NCBI RefSeq assembly: GCF_012849555.1
Contig: NZ_CP051685.1
Coordinates: 1,426,001 to 1,490,000, forward strand
Source: Massilia forsythiae
GTDB taxonomy: Bacteria; Pseudomonadota; Gammaproteobacteria; Burkholderiales; Burkholderiaceae_D
Length of the DNA stretch: 64,000 bases
Reading direction: 5' to 3'
Shown: piece by piece, positions 30,948 to 42,156 of the stretch
Layout of the letters: each line of letters begins with the position of its first letter
Position numbering within the stretch: the first letter of the stretch is position 1
Program-made: the position numbers and the translations under genes
The notes under the pieces: generated by a model
Told to the model about the DNA's origin: nothing
Databases searched by the model: none
Seen by the model: the letters and a program-made list of their open reading frames with translations, nothing else

Positions 30948-31343
30948 TTACTCGGCGGTCGGTGCGCTTTCGTCGACGCCGACTTCCGGACGGTCGACCA
31001 GCTCGACGTAGGCCATCGGCGCATTGTCGCCAACGCGGAAGCCCATTTTCAGGATGCGGGTGTAGCCGCCGTTGCGGTTCGCGAAACGCGGACCGATTTC
31101 GGCGAACAGCTTCTGGACGATTTCGCGGTCACGCAGGCGGGCGAACGCCAGGCGCTTGTTGGCCAGGTTGTCGTTCTTGCCCAGGGTGATGATCGGCTCG
31201 ACGACCTTGCGCAGTTCCTTGGCTTTCGGAACGGTGGTCTTGATCGCTTCGTGACGCAGCAGCGAAACGGTCATGTTGCGCAGCATGGCCAGGCGGTGGG
31301 ACGAGGTACGGTTCAGCTTACGGAGGCCGTGACGGTGACGCAT
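30948..31343 (-). CDS. rplQ: 50S ribosomal protein L17
   Basis: 131 aa beginning [24 protein letters not shown], the L17 signature. The ATG at 31343 has AGGA 7 bases upstream. Last gene of the alpha operon, followed by a strong terminator. The acidic tail ([12 protein letters not shown]) is normal. Confidence 0.97.
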   Translation of the reverse strand: MRHRHGLRKLNRTSSHRLAMLRNMTVSLLRHEAIKTTVPKAKELRKVVEPIITLGKNDNLANKRLAFARLRDREIVQKLFAEIGPRFANRNGGYTRILKMGFRVGDNAPMAYVELVDRPEVGVDESAPTAE

Positions 31344-31473
31344 GGTAAATCCTTTCGAGAGTTTTACAATCCAGTTCTTCGATCGTTCACGTGCTCGTGC
31401 ACGTGAACGCGGACCGGTTCTACATGGTTGAAAGCCGCCCATGCGACATTGCACGGGCGGCGGGTACTGCGAA

Positions 31474-32451
31474 TTACTTTTCCAGACCTGCCGGCGGCCA
31501 GTTCTCGAGCTTCATGCCCAGGGTCAGGCCACGGGAAGCCAGGACTTCCTTGATCTCGTTGAGCGACTTGCGGCCCAGGTTCGGCGTCTTGAGCAATTCG
31601 TTTTCCGAACGCTGGATCAGGTCGCCGATGTAATAGATGTTCTCGGCCTTCAGGCAGTTCGCCGAACGGACGGTCAGTTCCAGGTCGTCCACCGGACGCA
31701 GCAGGATCGGATCGACCAGCGGCGCGCGCGACGGCGCTTCGGCAGCGGCCTCGGTGCCTTCCAGGGCGGCGAACACGTTCAGCTGGTCGACTAGCACGCG
31801 GGCCGACTGGCGGATCGCTTCTTCCGGGGTGATGACGCCGTTGGTCTCGATGTTGATGATCAGCTTGTCCAGGTCGGTACGCTGCTCGACACGGGCCGAT
31901 TCCACGGCATACGACACGCGGCGCACCGGCGAGAACGAGGCGTCCAGGATGATGCGGCCGATGGTTTTATTCGTGTCTTCCGACAGGCGGCGCACGTTGC
32001 CCGGCACGTAGCCGCGGCCCTTCTCGACCTTGATCTGCATGTCCAGCTTGCCGCCGGCGGTCAGGTGAGCGATCACGTGATCCGGGTTGATCAGTTCGAC
32101 GTCGTGCGGCAGGTCGATGTCCGACGCCAGCACCGCGCCCTCGCCTTCCTTCTTGAGGGTCAGGGTGACGGAATCGCGGTTGTGCACCTTGAACACGACG
32201 CCCTTCAGGTTCAGCAGCAGGTCGACCACGTCTTCCTGCACGCCGTCCAGCGACGAGTATTCGTGCACGACGCCGGCGATCGTCACTTCGGTCGGCGCGT
32301 AGCCGATCATCGACGACAGCAGCACGCGGCGCAGGGCGTTACCCAGCGTGTGGCCATAACCACGTTCGAACGGCTCCATCACGACCTTTGCATGGCCGGC
32401 GCCGAGCGCTTCGACATCGATAATACGTGGCTTCAACAAACTATTTTGCAT
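31474..32451 (-). CDS. rpoA: RNA polymerase alpha subunit
   Basis: 325 aa from the ATG at 32451 (GAGGA just upstream). The N-terminal assembly domain contains [23 protein letters not shown]; the C-terminal domain (from about residue 245) contains the promoter- and activator-contacting [17 protein letters not shown] and [12 protein letters not shown] helices. It lies in the alpha operon but is separated from rpsD by a 252-bp gap with a REP pair. Confidence 0.98.
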   Translation of the reverse strand: MQNSLLKPRIIDVEALGAGHAKVVMEPFERGYGHTLGNALRRVLLSSMIGYAPTEVTIAGVVHEYSSLDGVQEDVVDLLLNLKGVVFKVHNRDSVTLTLKKEGEGAVLASDIDLPHDVELINPDHVIAHLTAGGKLDMQIKVEKGRGYVPGNVRRLSEDTNKTIGRIILDASFSPVRRVSYAVESARVEQRTDLDKLIINIETNGVITPEEAIRQSARVLVDQLNVFAALEGTEAAAEAPSRAPLVDPILLRPVDDLELTVRSANCLKAENIYYIGDLIQRSENELLKTPNLGRKSLNEIKEVLASRGLTLGMKLENWPPAGLEK

Positions 32452-32592
32452 GGGTGTCCTCTTCAATACCCTCGGCTCGTTACACCGATAAGGCTGATGG
32501 CATCAGTGAAAACGCCTGCTACGGGGAGCAGGCGGTACGGCGAATTCGGTGTAGGTGGAACGCATCGGAACGGATCGGACCGCGCCCCGCCA

Positions 32593-32620
32593 CGTCGTTC
32601 CCGCGTAGGCGGGAACCCAT
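32593..32620 (-). repeat. REP-like palindrome, pair B left
   Basis: CGTCGTTCCCGCG.AGGCGGGAACCCAT, a diverged member of the family seen at 20.1 and 58.5 kb. It lies in the rpsD-rpoA gap. Confidence 0.75.
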
Positions 32621-32645
32621 ACGATGCCAGCCGTGGCCAGCGATG

Positions 32646-32674
32646 CATGGGTACCCGCCTGCGCGGGTACGACG
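32646..32674 (+). repeat. REP-like palindrome, pair B right
   Basis: ATGGGTACCCGC.TGCGCGGGTACGACG, inverted relative to 32593-32620. The T/A substitutions in the stem are compensated (GGGTAC pairs with GTACCC), which points to selection for, or copying of, an intact hairpin. Confidence 0.75.
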
Positions 32675-32703
32675 ATCGGGACAGGCCCGATCGCCGGCGT
32701 TCA

Positions 32704-33327
32704 TCAACGCGAGTACAGTTCGACGATCAGCGCTTCGTTGACGTCGGCAGCGATCTCGTTACGCTCCGGGAACGAACGGAAGGTGCCTTCCATCTTCTTC
32801 GAATCGACCGACACCCAGCTCGGCATGCCGACTTGTTCCGCCAGCGACAGCGCTTCGATGATGCGGGTCTGCTTCTTGGCCTTTTCGCGCACGGCGATCA
32901 CGTCGCCGGTCTTGACCTGGTACGAAGCGATGTTCACGACCTGGCCGTTGACAGTGAAGGCCTTGTGGCTCACCAGCTGGCGTGCTTCCGAACGGGTCGA
33001 ACCGAAGCCCATGCGGTAGGCGACGTTGTCGAGGCGGCCTTCCAGCAGCTTCAGCAGGGTTTCACCAGTGTTGCCCTTGCGGCGCGACGCTTCGGCGAAG
33101 TAGCGGCGGAACTGGCGCTCCAGCACGCCGTAGATGCGCTTGACCTTCTGCTTTTCGCGCAGCTGGTTACCGTAGTCCGAGGTACGCTGGCCCGACTTGA
33201 CGCCGTGCTGGCCCGGCTTGACGTCCAGTTTGCACTTCGAATCGAGCGAGCGGCGTGCGCTCTTCAGGAACAGGTCGGTGCCTTCACGGCGAGCCAGTTT
33301 TGCTTTTGGTCCGATATAACGTGCCAC
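32704..33327 (-). CDS. rpsD: 30S ribosomal protein S4
   Basis: 207 aa, beginning [33 protein letters not shown]. It contains the S4 RNA-binding domain ([32 protein letters not shown]). Primary 16S binder and, in E. coli, translational repressor of its own operon. Preceded by a 258-bp leader with its own promoter-like box and an attenuator-like hairpin. Confidence 0.97.
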   Translation of the reverse strand: MARYIGPKAKLARREGTDLFLKSARRSLDSKCKLDVKPGQHGVKSGQRTSDYGNQLREKQKVKRIYGVLERQFRRYFAEASRRKGNTGETLLKLLEGRLDNVAYRMGFGSTRSEARQLVSHKAFTVNGQVVNIASYQVKTGDVIAVREKAKKQTRIIEALSLAEQVGMPSWVSVDSKKMEGTFRSFPERNEIAADVNEALIVELYSR

Positions 33328-33440
33328 GTTAAACTTCCTTTATTTGAATGATCACGCCCCGGATGCGGACGACCCATCGAACATGACGAGGCCGCAACAG
33401 GCGCTAGTCCGGTTCTGCGACGAGACCGGACGTGGCTTAC

Positions 33441-33467
33441 AAAACCCCGAATCGCGAAGATCCGGGG
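33441..33467 (-). terminator. Attenuator-like hairpin in the rpsD leader
   Basis: On the minus strand CCCCGGATC and GATTCGGGG pair (9 bp, one G-T) across TTCGC and are followed by TTTTG. A TATACT box sits just upstream (33483-33488), so a transcript from there would form this structure within its first nucleotides. A second stem, GTCCGGT/ACCGGAC, follows at 33407-33431. Confidence 0.55.
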
Positions 33468-33482
33468 CGACAATAGCCGGGC

Positions 33483-33488
33483 AGTATA
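33483..33488 (-). promoter_or_regulatory. Putative internal -10 element upstream of rpsD
   Basis: TATACT on the minus strand within the rpsK-rpsD gap, preceded by GGGT. The -35 region at 17-bp spacing is poor, so this is tentative. Confidence 0.35.
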
Positions 33489-33585
33489 ACCCATTTCTGG
33501 GCTCACTGCACCGGCGATTCTTTCACGACGAATGCGTGGCGTAACTACCACAGGCGGGCGAACCCGCCATGCGGCTCAGTTCAGC

Positions 33586-33990
<405 letters not shown>

Positions 33991-34004
33991 GGTCGGTTCC
34001 TAGA

Positions 34005-34370
34005 TTATTTCTTGAGCGATTGAGCTGCCTTGCGCGGGCCCTTGCGGGTACGTGCATTGGTACGGGTACGCTGACCGCGGACCGGCAGGCCCTTGCGGTG
34101 GCGCATGCCTCGGTAGCAGCCCAGGTCCATCAGACGCTTAATGTTCATGGACAGCTCACGGCGCAGATCGCCCTCGACCACGAACTTGCCGACTGCGTCA
34201 CGCAGCTTTTCCAGTTCGTTGTCGTCCAGATCCTTGACCTTCTTGTTGGTTGCAACGCCAGTCGAAGCGCAGATCTGCTGCGAGCGGGTGCGACCGATAC
34301 CGTAGATCGCCGTCAGGCCGATGACGGTGTGCTGATGATTGGGGACGTTGACCCCTGCAATACGTGCCAT
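34005..34370 (-). CDS. rpsM: 30S ribosomal protein S13
   Basis: 121 aa, beginning [34 protein letters not shown] and ending with the typical [21 protein letters not shown] tail that contacts the P-site tRNA. Follows rpmJ by 16 bp. Confidence 0.98.
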   Translation of the reverse strand: MARIAGVNVPNHQHTVIGLTAIYGIGRTRSQQICASTGVATNKKVKDLDDNELEKLRDAVGKFVVEGDLRRELSMNIKRLMDLGCYRGMRHRKGLPVRGQRTRTNARTRKGPRKAAQSLKK

Positions 34371-34386
34371 TCGTTATTCCTCGAAA

Positions 34387-34500
34387 TTAACCTTGACGCT
34401 GCTTGTGACGCGGCTCGACGCAGATCACACGGACCACGCCCTTGCGCTTGATGATCTTGCAGTTGCGGCAGATCCGCTTGACTGAAGCGTTAACTTTCAT
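34387..34500 (-). CDS. rpmJ: 50S ribosomal protein L36
   Basis: 37 aa, too short for many gene finders: [20 protein letters not shown] onward. It is the zinc-ribbon (C+) form with Cys at 11, 14 and 27 and His at 32. Sits between infA and rpsM as in other betaproteobacteria. Confidence 0.96.
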   Translation of the reverse strand: MKVNASVKRICRNCKIIKRKGVVRVICVEPRHKQRQG

Positions 34501-34537
34501 TTTTGGACTCTCTTCCAGATTCGATTACTTCAATGTT

Positions 34538-34756
34538 TTACTTGGTGCGGAACACGATCCGGGCCCGCGACAAGTCATAAGGGGTCAGTTCCACCGTTAC
34601 CTTGTCGCCCGGCAGAATGCGAATGTAATTCATGCGCATTTTACCCGAGATGTGTCCGAGCACCACGTGCCCGTTTTCCAGCTTCACGCGAAAGGTCGCG
34701 TTCGGGAGATTCTCGAGAATCTCCCCCTGCATTTGGATGACGTCGTCTTTTGCCAT
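34538..34756 (-). CDS. infA: Translation initiation factor IF-1
   Basis: 72 aa OB-fold protein beginning [30 protein letters not shown]. Placed between secY and rpmJ, an arrangement typical of betaproteobacteria and Gram-positives but not of E. coli. Confidence 0.97.
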   Translation of the reverse strand: MAKDDVIQMQGEILENLPNATFRVKLENGHVVLGHISGKMRMNYIRILPGDKVTVELTPYDLSRARIVFRTK

Positions 34757-34787
34757 TCGGTCTGCTCACTCCTGGTCCCTGGCGCGT

Positions 34788-36122
34788 TCAACGCGACGGG
34801 ATGCCGCCCTTGAAATTTGCCTTGCGCAACAGCGAATCGTATTGCTGCGACATGACGTAGTTCTGCACCTGCGCCATGAAGTCCATCGTGACGACCACGA
34901 TGATCAGCAGCGAGGTTCCGCCGAAGTAGAAAGGCACTTTCCACTGGCTCTGCATGAACTCCGGCAGTAGGCACACCAGCGTGATATAGACCGCACCAGC
35001 CAGGGTCAGGCGCATCAGGATCTTGTCGATGTAGCGCGCAGTCTGCTCGCCCGGACGGATGCCCGGAACGAATGCGCCGCTCTTCTTCAAGTTGTCCGCC
35101 GTTTCCTTGCTGTTGAATACCAGCGCGGTATAGAAGAAGCAGAAGAACACGATCGCCACCGCATACAGCAACGCATGGATCGGCTCGCCTGCGCTCAGCG
35201 ACGCGGCCAGGTCCTTCAGGAACCCGATGAACGGGTTCGAAGTATCCTTGCCACGGGTGAACCAATCGACGATCGTGGCCGGGAACAAGATGATCGACGA
35301 AGCGAAGATCGGCGGAATCACGCCGGCCATGTTCAACTTCAGCGGCAGGTGGCTGGTCTGGCCACCGTAGATCTTGTTGCCGACCTGGCGTTTCGCGTAA
35401 TTCACCAGGATCTTGCGCTGGCCGCGTTCGACGAACACGACAGCGTAGGTCACCAGTGCCACCAGAATCACGATGAAGATCGCGGCGAAGCTGCTGATCG
35501 AACCGTTCGACACCAGGGTAAACAAGCTACCCAGCGCGTTCGGCAGACCGGCTGCGATACCGGCGAAAATGATGATCGAGATACCGTTGCCGAGACCGCG
35601 CTCGGTGATCTGCTCGCCCAGCCACATCAGGAACATGGTGCCGGTCAGCAGGGTCACGACGGTCACGAAGCGGAAAGCCAGGCCCGGATCGAGCACGAGG
35701 CCCGGCTGCCCTTCCATCATGGCCGCGATGCCGAACGCCTGGAACAACGCCAGGAACACCGTGAAATAGCGGGTGTACTGGGTGATCTTGCGACGGCCGG
35801 CCTCGCCTTCCTTCTTCAGTGCCTCCATCTGCGGCGAGACGATCGACACCAGCTGCATGATGATCGAAGCCGAAATGTACGGCGTGATGCCAAGCGCGAA
35901 CACGGCAAAGCGGGAGACGGCGCCGCCCGAGAACATGTTGAGCATGCCCAGGATGCCGCCTTCGTTCTGCTTGAACAGCTGCGCCAGGGCGACCGGATCG
36001 ATCCCGGGGACCGGGATGTGCGCGCCGATACGGTACACGACCAATGCGCCGAGCAAGAACCACAACCGGCCCCAGGGGAAACCGGATGCGGCGCTTTTAC
36101 CAAGTTGTGAATTAGTCGCCAA
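34788..36122 (-). CDS. secY: Protein translocase channel subunit SecY
   Basis: 444 aa, ten transmembrane helices, with the plug/TM2 region [26 protein letters not shown] and the cytosolic C5 loop [20 protein letters not shown]. The start codon is TTG at 36122, supported by CGGAG with about 7 bases spacing; no in-frame ATG exists before the conserved N-terminus. Last membrane component of the spc block, between rplO and infA. Confidence 0.97.
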   Translation of the reverse strand: MATNSQLGKSAASGFPWGRLWFLLGALVVYRIGAHIPVPGIDPVALAQLFKQNEGGILGMLNMFSGGAVSRFAVFALGITPYISASIIMQLVSIVSPQMEALKKEGEAGRRKITQYTRYFTVFLALFQAFGIAAMMEGQPGLVLDPGLAFRFVTVVTLLTGTMFLMWLGEQITERGLGNGISIIIFAGIAAGLPNALGSLFTLVSNGSISSFAAIFIVILVALVTYAVVFVERGQRKILVNYAKRQVGNKIYGGQTSHLPLKLNMAGVIPPIFASSIILFPATIVDWFTRGKDTSNPFIGFLKDLAASLSAGEPIHALLYAVAIVFFCFFYTALVFNSKETADNLKKSGAFVPGIRPGEQTARYIDKILMRLTLAGAVYITLVCLLPEFMQSQWKVPFYFGGTSLLIIVVVTMDFMAQVQNYVMSQQYDSLLRKANFKGGIPSR

Positions 36123-36151
36123 TTTTTGCTCCGATCAGGCAGCGGCCGCGT

Positions 36152-36583
36152 TTAGGCGACCGAACCGCCAGCTGCTTCGATCGCTGCTTTCGCGCCAGCG
36201 GTCGCCTTGATGCCCTTCAGGTTCACCGCGGTGGTGATGTCACCCGACAGGATCACGCGCACGTCGCGGGCGACGACCGGCAGCACGCCGGCTTGCTTGA
36301 GCACCAGGATGTCGATGTCGCTGACGCCCAGGGTGTTCAGGTCGGACAGGCGCACTTCGGCCTTGAAGGTAGCGTTCAGCGACTTGAAGCCACGCTTCGG
36401 CAGGCGGCGCTGCAGCGGCATCTGGCCGCCTTCAAAACCGACCTTGTGGAAGCCGCCCGAACGCGACTTCTGGCCTTTGTGGCCACGGCCGGCAGTCTTG
36501 CCCAGGCCCGAGCCGATACCGCGACCGACGCGACGCTTAGCGTGCTTGGCGCCGTCTGCTGGTTGAATGGTATTGAGTTGCAT
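36152..36583 (-). CDS. rplO: 50S ribosomal protein L15
   Basis: 143 aa with the Gly/Arg-rich N-terminal tail ([27 protein letters not shown]) and [18 protein letters not shown]. Between rpmD and secY. Confidence 0.98.
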   Translation of the reverse strand: MQLNTIQPADGAKHAKRRVGRGIGSGLGKTAGRGHKGQKSRSGGFHKVGFEGGQMPLQRRLPKRGFKSLNATFKAEVRLSDLNTLGVSDIDILVLKQAGVLPVVARDVRVILSGDITTAVNLKGIKATAGAKAAIEAAGGSVA

Positions 36584-36612
36584 TGATTTTCTCCGTTCGA
36601 CTGGGCCGGGGC

Positions 36613-36792
36613 TCAGTCGACAACTTTCACGAGGTAGCTGACCTTGTTGATCATGCCGCGGACCGATGGGGTGTCCTGGAGCTCGGAGACCGAGTTCACA
36701 CGACGCAGACCCAGGCCGCGCACGGTGGCGCGGTGATCCTGACGGGTACCGATCAGGCCTTTGACCAGCTTGACTTTAACGGTGTTTGCCAT
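36613..36792 (-). CDS. rpmD: 50S ribosomal protein L30
   Basis: 59 aa, [20 protein letters not shown] onward, ending [11 protein letters not shown]. Too short for many finders but unmistakable and in the expected place between rpsE and rplO. Confidence 0.96.
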   Translation of the reverse strand: MANTVKVKLVKGLIGTRQDHRATVRGLGLRRVNSVSELQDTPSVRGMINKVSYLVKVVD

Positions 36793-36803
36793 GGTAATTC
36801 CCC

Positions 36804-37322
36804 TTAACCCAGGATCTCTTCCACCGACTTGCCGCGCTTGGCAGCGATGTCAGCCGGAGTACTCATTTTCGCCAGACCGTCGAGGGTCGCGCGCACCAGG
36901 TTGTACGGGTTCGACGAACCGGTCGACTTGGCGACCACGTCGGTCACGCCCATCACTTCGAAGATGGCGCGCATGGCGCCACCGGCGATCACGCCGGTAC
37001 CCGGCTTGGCCGGCGACATCAGGACGCGCGAGGCGCCGTGGCGGCCGGTGACGGTGTGCTGCAGCGTACCGTTCTTGAGGGGCACCTTGATCAGGTTGCG
37101 GCGGGCTTCTTCCATCGCTTTCTGCACGCCGACCGGAACTTCCTTCGACTTGCCCTTGCCCATGCCGATGCGGCCATCGCCGTCACCGACAACGGTCAGC
37201 GCTGCAAAACCCATGATACGACCACCCTTGACCACCTTGGTCACGCGGTTGATCGCGATCATTTTCTCGCGCATGCCATCATCCGGCTTGTCGCTTGCCA
37301 TTTTCGCTTGCATTTTTGCCAT
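36804..37322 (-). CDS. rpsE: 30S ribosomal protein S5
   Basis: 172 aa with the S5 N-terminal RNA-binding motif ([35 protein letters not shown]) and the C-terminal domain ending in [13 protein letters not shown]. Spc operon, 12 bp after rplR. Confidence 0.98.
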   Translation of the reverse strand: MAKMQAKMASDKPDDGMREKMIAINRVTKVVKGGRIMGFAALTVVGDGDGRIGMGKGKSKEVPVGVQKAMEEARRNLIKVPLKNGTLQHTVTGRHGASRVLMSPAKPGTGVIAGGAMRAIFEVMGVTDVVAKSTGSSNPYNLVRATLDGLAKMSTPADIAAKRGKSVEEILG

Positions 37323-37334
37323 GACGATTCTTCC

Positions 37335-37697
37335 TTAGAACTTCAGACCGGCTTCACGCGCGGCTTCCGCCAGCGCCTTCACACGGCCGTGATAACGGAA
37401 ACCCGAACGGTCGAATGCGACCTCGGTGATCCCTGCTTGCAGTGCCTTCTCTGCGACGCGCTTGCCAACCAGGGCAGCGGCGGCGGCGTTGCCGCCCGCG
37501 CCGGTCTTGCCAGCCAGTTCGGCGCGCACTTCTGCTTCCAGCGTCGAAGCCGAAACCAGGACCTTCGCATCCGGGCTGATCAGGTTCGCATAGATATGCA
37601 GGTTGGTGCGGTGCACCGACAGGCGGTTCACGCCCAACTGCGCGATCTTGATGCGGGTTTGGCGTCCGCGACGCAGACGCGATTCTTTCTTGTCCAT
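37335..37697 (-). CDS. rplR: 50S ribosomal protein L18
   Basis: 120 aa, 5S rRNA-binding, with [30 protein letters not shown] and the C-terminal [27 protein letters not shown]. Confidence 0.98.
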   Translation of the reverse strand: MDKKESRLRRGRQTRIKIAQLGVNRLSVHRTNLHIYANLISPDAKVLVSASTLEAEVRAELAGKTGAGGNAAAAALVGKRVAEKALQAGITEVAFDRSGFRYHGRVKALAEAAREAGLKF

Positions 37698-37709
37698 CGT
37701 CAGCTCCGA

Positions 37710-38243
37710 TTATTTCTTCTTGGTTTCTTTAAGCTTCACCACTTCGTCCGCATAACGGACACCCTTGCCCTTGTAAGGCTCAGGCGAGCGGTAAGCACGC
37801 ACTTCGGCGGCGACCTGGCCGACCTTCTGGCGATCGATACCCTTGATCAGGATCTCGGTCGGGGTCGGGGTGGTCGCGGTGACGCCTTCCGGCATCGCAT
37901 GCAGCACCGGGTGCGAGAAGCCCAGCGACAGGTTCAGGGCGCCGTTCTGCAGGGCGGCCTTGTAACCCACGCCGACCAGGGTCAGGCGCTTTTCGAAACC
38001 TTTGGTGACGCCAACAACCATGTTGTTGACCAGTGCACGCAGGGTGCCCGACATCGCGTTCGATTCGCGCGAATCGTCGATGACGTCGAACGACAGCGTG
38101 CCGTTGTTGTTTTCCACTTTGACCAGGCCGTTCAGCGGCTGGGTCAGGGTGCCCAGCGGGCCCTTGACGGTGATCGACGACGCGTTGATCGCGACATCGG
38201 TACCGGCCGGGACGGCGATCGGCATCTTAGCTACTCGAGACAT
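37710..38243 (-). CDS. rplF: 50S ribosomal protein L6
   Basis: 177 aa made of two L6 repeats; conserved [23 protein letters not shown] and the C-terminal [24 protein letters not shown] that contacts the sarcin-ricin region. Confidence 0.98.
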   Translation of the reverse strand: MSRVAKMPIAVPAGTDVAINASSITVKGPLGTLTQPLNGLVKVENNNGTLSFDVIDDSRESNAMSGTLRALVNNMVVGVTKGFEKRLTLVGVGYKAALQNGALNLSLGFSHPVLHAMPEGVTATTPTPTEILIKGIDRQKVGQVAAEVRAYRSPEPYKGKGVRYADEVVKLKETKKK

Positions 38244-38253
38244 CGTCTACTCC

Positions 38254-38649
38254 TTAAGCCACGTAGCAAATCACTTCGCCACCGACACCGGTAGCACGTG
38301 CTTTGCGGTCGGTCATCACGCCCTGCGGGGTCGAGACGATTGCCACGCCCAGGCCGTTCATGACCTGCGGGATGTCGTTCTTGCCCTTGTAGATGCGCAG
38401 GCCAGGACGGGATACGCGCTCGAGGCGCTCGATGACCGGACGGCCAACGTAATATTTCAAACCGATTTGCAGTTCCGACTTGCCACCTTCGGTGGACACG
38501 GCGAAATCTTCGATGTAACCCTCGTCCTTCAGGACGTTGGCGATCGCAACTTTCACTTTCGAGGACGGCATCGACACGTTGGTCTTCTGCACGCCTTGTG
38601 CGTTGCGGATGCGGGTCAGCATATCGGCGATAGGATCGCTCATACTCAT
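38254..38649 (-). CDS. rpsH: 30S ribosomal protein S8
   Basis: 131 aa; [16 protein letters not shown] is preceded by an optional MS (starts at 38649 or 38643). C-terminus [22 protein letters not shown]. In E. coli S8 is the translational repressor of the spc operon. Confidence 0.98.
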   Translation of the reverse strand: MSMSDPIADMLTRIRNAQGVQKTNVSMPSSKVKVAIANVLKDEGYIEDFAVSTEGGKSELQIGLKYYVGRPVIERLERVSRPGLRIYKGKNDIPQVMNGLGVAIVSTPQGVMTDRKARATGVGGEVICYVA

Positions 38650-38663
38650 TGCTTAGTCTCCTA

Positions 38664-38969
38664 TTACCAGCTAGCTTTGGTCATACCCGGGATCTCGCCA
38701 CGCATGGCGAATTCGCGGAGTTTAATACGGGCCAGACCGAATTTACGGAAAGTGCCACGCGGACGGCCGGTCATTGCGCAACGGTTGCGCTGACGGGTCG
38801 GTGCCGAGTTGCGCGGCAGGGCCTGCAGCTTCAGACGCGCTTCGTAGCGCTCCTCTTCCGTCTTCGATTGATCGTCGATGATCGCTTTCAGAGCTGCACG
38901 CTTTGCGGCGAATTTCTCCACCAGGTCTGCACGCTTCTGTTCGCGGTTAATCAGTGCAAGTTTTGCCAT
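38664..38969 (-). CDS. rpsN: 30S ribosomal protein S14 (zinc-free form)
   Basis: 101 aa, the longer C-minus type without a CxxC zinc ribbon ([38 protein letters not shown]). Spacing to rplE is only 4 bp. Confidence 0.98.
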   Translation of the reverse strand: MAKLALINREQKRADLVEKFAAKRAALKAIIDDQSKTEEERYEARLKLQALPRNSAPTRQRNRCAMTGRPRGTFRKFGLARIKLREFAMRGEIPGMTKASW

Positions 38970-38973
38970 GCTC

Positions 38974-39513
38974 TTAGTTCCTGAACGGGAATTTGAAGGC
39001 GGCGAGCAGCGCTTTGGCTTCTTCGTCGCTCTTAGCGGTGGTGGTGATCGAGATGTTCATGCCACGCAGCGCATCGATCTTGTCGTAATCGATTTCCGGG
39101 AAAATGATCTGTTCCTTGACGCCGATGTTGTAGTTGCCACGGCCATCGAACGATTTCCCGCTGACACCGCGGAAGTCACGCACGCGCGGCAGGGCCACGG
39201 TGATGAAGCGGTCCAGGAATTCGTACATGCGGTTGCCGCGCAGGGTCACCATGGTACCGATCGGGTAGCCTTCGCGGATCTTGAAACCTGCGATTGCCTT
39301 GCGGGCCTTGGTCACGACCGGCTTCTGGCCGGCGATCTTGGTCAGGTCGCCGGTAGCGTGCTCGATGATCTTCTTGTCGGCGACAGCTTCCGACAGACCC
39401 ATGTTCAGGGTGATCTTGGTCAGGCGCGGGACTTCCATCACCGACTTGTAACCGAATTTCTCGGTCAGTTCGGAGACGACTTTGTCTTTATACAGTTGTT
39501 GGAGACGTGCCAT
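38974..39513 (-). CDS. rplE: 50S ribosomal protein L5
   Basis: 179 aa 5S rRNA-binding protein: [50 protein letters not shown] and [18 protein letters not shown] C-terminal segments are all present. Confidence 0.98.
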   Translation of the reverse strand: MARLQQLYKDKVVSELTEKFGYKSVMEVPRLTKITLNMGLSEAVADKKIIEHATGDLTKIAGQKPVVTKARKAIAGFKIREGYPIGTMVTLRGNRMYEFLDRFITVALPRVRDFRGVSGKSFDGRGNYNIGVKEQIIFPEIDYDKIDALRGMNISITTTAKSDEEAKALLAAFKFPFRN

Positions 39514-39519
39514 TCTCTA

Positions 39520-39834
39520 TTACCCCTTCACCACTTCGCCGTTCGACTTGAAGACGCGGACTTTTTTGCCGTCCACATCCTTGTAGCCCACGCGGTCGGC
39601 CTTGCCGGTCGCTGCATTGAACAGCGCGACGTTCGACACGTGAATCGGCATGGTCTTGTCGACGATGCCACCAGTGACACCGGTCATCGGGTTCGGCTTG
39701 ACGGCCTTCTTGGCGACATTGACGCCTTCGACGATGACGTGCTCGGCGTCCACGCGCTGCTGGACCACGCCGCGCTTGCCCTTGTCTTTACCGGCCAGAA
39801 CGATGACTTCGTCGTTTTTACGAATCTTAGACAT
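39520..39834 (-). CDS. rplX: 50S ribosomal protein L24
   Basis: 104 aa with the KOW motif ([20 protein letters not shown]). Assembly-initiator protein of the large subunit, spc operon. Confidence 0.98.
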   Translation of the reverse strand: MSKIRKNDEVIVLAGKDKGKRGVVQQRVDAEHVIVEGVNVAKKAVKPNPMTGVTGGIVDKTMPIHVSNVALFNAATGKADRVGYKDVDGKKVRVFKSNGEVVKG

Positions 39835-39845
39835 TACGAATCCCC

Positions 39846-40214
39846 TTACAGAACTTCAGGTGCCAGGGACACGATCTTCATGAACTTTTCGGTACGCAGC
39901 TCGCGCGTCACCGGTCCGAAGATACGGGTGCCGATCGGCTCCAGCTTGGCGTTCAGCAGGACGGCGGCGTTGCCGTCGAACTTCACCAGGGAACCGTCCT
40001 GGCGGCGCACACCCTTGGCGGTGCGCACGACCACGGCATTGTAGATTTCACCTTTCTTGACGCGGCCGCGCGGAGCGGCTTGCTTCACGGTGACCTTGAT
40101 CACGTCGCCAATGCTGGCGTAACGGCGCTTGGAGCCGCCCAATACCTTGATGCACAGAACTTCTTTTGCACCGGTATTGTCGGCCACTTCGAGCCGGCTT
40201 TCGGTTTGAATCAT
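39846..40214 (-). CDS. rplN: 50S ribosomal protein L14
   Basis: 122 aa: [31 protein letters not shown] and the C-terminal [13 protein letters not shown]. First gene of the spc block, 232 bp from rpsQ. Confidence 0.98.
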   Translation of the reverse strand: MIQTESRLEVADNTGAKEVLCIKVLGGSKRRYASIGDVIKVTVKQAAPRGRVKKGEIYNAVVVRTAKGVRRQDGSLVKFDGNAAVLLNAKLEPIGTRIFGPVTRELRTEKFMKIVSLAPEVL

Positions 40215-40248
40215 GATATTTTCTTTCCCAACTTAAGCCGTAGTAATC

Positions 40249-40265
40249 CCCACGGAAACCGTGGG
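40249..40265 (-). other. Leader hairpin upstream of rplN
   Basis: A perfect 7-bp stem CCCACGG/CCGTGGG with a 3-nt loop lies 35 bp before the rplN start, probably in the 5' leader of the spc transcript. Confidence 0.4.
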
Positions 40266-40394
40266 CCTGCGGTCAGTCTTGGTCCCGCCGCACCGCCCCT
40301 GCTGGAGCAATACGTTTGGGTGATTGGACTTTCCAATGTACTTCATACAGGCCGCCGCAAACGCGGAGACACACTGCGGCAACACATGAACGAA

Positions 40395-40423
40395 GCCCGC
40401 TAGTATCGCAGATACCAGCGGGC
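40395..40423 (-). terminator. Hairpin at the end of the S10 block (after rpsQ)
   Basis: A long stem GCCCGCT.GTATC / GATAC.AGCGGGC with one mismatch and a GCA loop starts about 24 bp after the rpsQ stop. No strong T-run follows on the minus strand, so it may be a weak terminator or an RNA-processing structure. It marks the S10/spc boundary. Confidence 0.5.
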
Positions 40424-40446
40424 CTCGCAAGACAAATTTTAAGACG

Positions 40447-40719
40447 TTACAGGACCTGTGCTACCTGTACAACGCGGGTCAGCGTCCAAGCCTTCGTCTT
40501 CGAGATCGGGCGACCTTCCGAGATCTCGACCGTGTCACCGATCTTGGCCTGGTTGGTCTCGTCGTGCGCGTGATACTTGTTCGAACGCACGATGATCTTG
40601 CCGTACAGCGGGTGCTTGACGTGACGCTCGATCAGTACGGTCACCGTCTTGTCCATCTTGTCGGACACGACCTTGCCGACCAGCGTACGCTTCAGCGCCG
40701 TTTTAGTGGTGTCGTTCAT
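40447..40719 (-). CDS. rpsQ: 30S ribosomal protein S17
   Basis: 90 aa: [32 protein letters not shown] and [18 protein letters not shown]. The start overlaps the rpmC stop by four bases (ATGA, 40716-40719). Confidence 0.98.
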   Translation of the reverse strand: MNDTTKTALKRTLVGKVVSDKMDKTVTVLIERHVKHPLYGKIIVRSNKYHAHDETNQAKIGDTVEISEGRPISKTKAWTLTRVVQVAQVL

Positions 40720-40910
40720 TTGGCGGCTTCCTTCTGGTTCATCACGGTCTTGACACGCGCGATATCGCGGCGCACCTTCTTGAGCTGGGCGGTGTTGGTC
40801 AGCTGCTGCGTTGCGACTTGCATGCGCAGACCGAACTGGGCCTTCAGCAGCTCATTCAGCTCTTGTTGCAGAGCTGCCTGGTCCTTGCCGCGGAGTTCTG
40901 TTGCTTTCAT
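40716..40910 (-). CDS. rpmC: 50S ribosomal protein L29
   Basis: 64 aa, two-helix protein ([20 protein letters not shown], then LFGLRMQ-type core). Coupled to rpsQ. Confidence 0.97.
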   Translation of the reverse strand: MKATELRGKDQAALQQELNELLKAQFGLRMQVATQQLTNTAQLKKVRRDIARVKTVMNQKEAAK

Positions 40911-40922
40911 TCTTAACTCCTG

Positions 40923-41342
40923 TTATTGGCCGACTTGGCGCACCACGAAGGTGGTTGCCAGCGGCAGTTTGGCAGCGGCCAGGCGGAATGCTTCGCGCGC
41001 CAGTTCTTCGTCGACGCCGTCCATCTCGTACAGGACCTTGCCTGGCTGGATTTCAGCGACGTAGTACTCCGGATTACCCTTGCCGTTACCCATACGGACT
41101 TCGGCCGGCTTGTTCGAGATCGGCTTGTCCGGGAAGATACGGATCCAGATACGGCCGCCACGCTTGATGTGACGGGTCATGGCGCGACGTGCCGCCTCGA
41201 TCTGGCGTGCGGTGATACGGCCGCGGGCAACCGCCTTCAGGCCGAATTCGCCGAACGACACCGCGGTGCCGCGGGTGTGCGAAATGCCGGTGTTGCGGCC
41301 TTTCTGCTCTTTACGATACTTTCTGCGGGATGGCTGCAGCAT
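40923..41342 (-). CDS. rplP: 50S ribosomal protein L16
   Basis: 139 aa: [19 protein letters not shown] and the Arg-rich segment [36 protein letters not shown]. Starts 2 bp after the rpsC stop. Confidence 0.98.
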   Translation of the reverse strand: MLQPSRRKYRKEQKGRNTGISHTRGTAVSFGEFGLKAVARGRITARQIEAARRAMTRHIKRGGRIWIRIFPDKPISNKPAEVRMGNGKGNPEYYVAEIQPGKVLYEMDGVDEELAREAFRLAAAKLPLATTFVVRQVGQ

Positions 41343-41344
41343 GC

Positions 41345-42145
41345 TTATTCTCCTGCTTTCTCAGCTGCGGCCGGCTTGGCTGCAGCGCGGCGGCCGGCTG
41401 GAGCGGCACCTGGTTTCGCGCCTGGGCGCGGACGGCCGCCCGGCTTGCCGTCGTCACGACGCGGGCCGCGTGGCTTCTTGTCGTCCGGCGGGACGTCGAT
41501 CACCGGCGCTTCGCCGGTCGGCGAACGGTCGCCCTTGTAGACCCAGACCTTGACACCGATGATGCCGTAGGTGGTCGAGGCTTCGCTGGTGCCGTAGTCG
41601 ATGTCGGCGCGCAGGGTGTGCAGCGGCACGCGGCCTTCGCGGTACCATTCGGTACGGGCGATCTCGATGCCGTTCAGGCGGCCCGACGACATGATCTTGA
41701 TGCCGACGGCGCCCAGGCGCATGGCGTTCTGCATCGCGCGCTTCATGGCGCGGCGGAACATGATGCGCTTTTCCAGCTGCTGCGAGATCGAATCGGCGAT
41801 CAGCTGCGAGTCGATTTCCGGCTTGCGGATCTCTTCGATATTGACGTGCACCGGCACGCCCATGATCTTGGCCAGCGAGGTCTTCAGGACTTCGATGTCC
41901 TCGCCTTTCTTGCCGATGACCACGCCCGGACGCGACGAGTAGATCGTGAAGCGCGCGTTCTTGGCAGGACGCTCGATGACGATGCGGCCGACCGAAGCGT
42001 TCTTCAGCTTCTTCTTCAGGAAAGCGCGGGCTTCCAGGTCTTCCTTGAGCATGTCGGCGAAATTGCCGTTGCCTGCGTACCAGCGCGACGCCCAGTTACG
42101 GGTGACCGCCAGGCGGAAGCCGGTTGGGTGGATTTTCTGACCCAT
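41345..42145 (-). CDS. rpsC: 30S ribosomal protein S3 with a C-terminal extension
   Basis: 266 aa, about 30 longer than E. coli S3. The KH domain ([18 protein letters not shown]) and the C-terminal S3 domain ([14 protein letters not shown]) are normal. The extra ~50 residues after position 215 are Pro/Arg/Lys/Ala-rich ([19 protein letters not shown] and so on), predicted disordered and basic; such tails occur in several betaproteobacteria. Confidence 0.97.
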   Translation of the reverse strand: MGQKIHPTGFRLAVTRNWASRWYAGNGNFADMLKEDLEARAFLKKKLKNASVGRIVIERPAKNARFTIYSSRPGVVIGKKGEDIEVLKTSLAKIMGVPVHVNIEEIRKPEIDSQLIADSISQQLEKRIMFRRAMKRAMQNAMRLGAVGIKIMSSGRLNGIEIARTEWYREGRVPLHTLRADIDYGTSEASTTYGIIGVKVWVYKGDRSPTGEAPVIDVPPDDKKPRGPRRDDGKPGGRPRPGAKPGAAPAGRRAAAKPAAAEKAGE

Positions 42146-42156
42146 CGTGTGACTCC

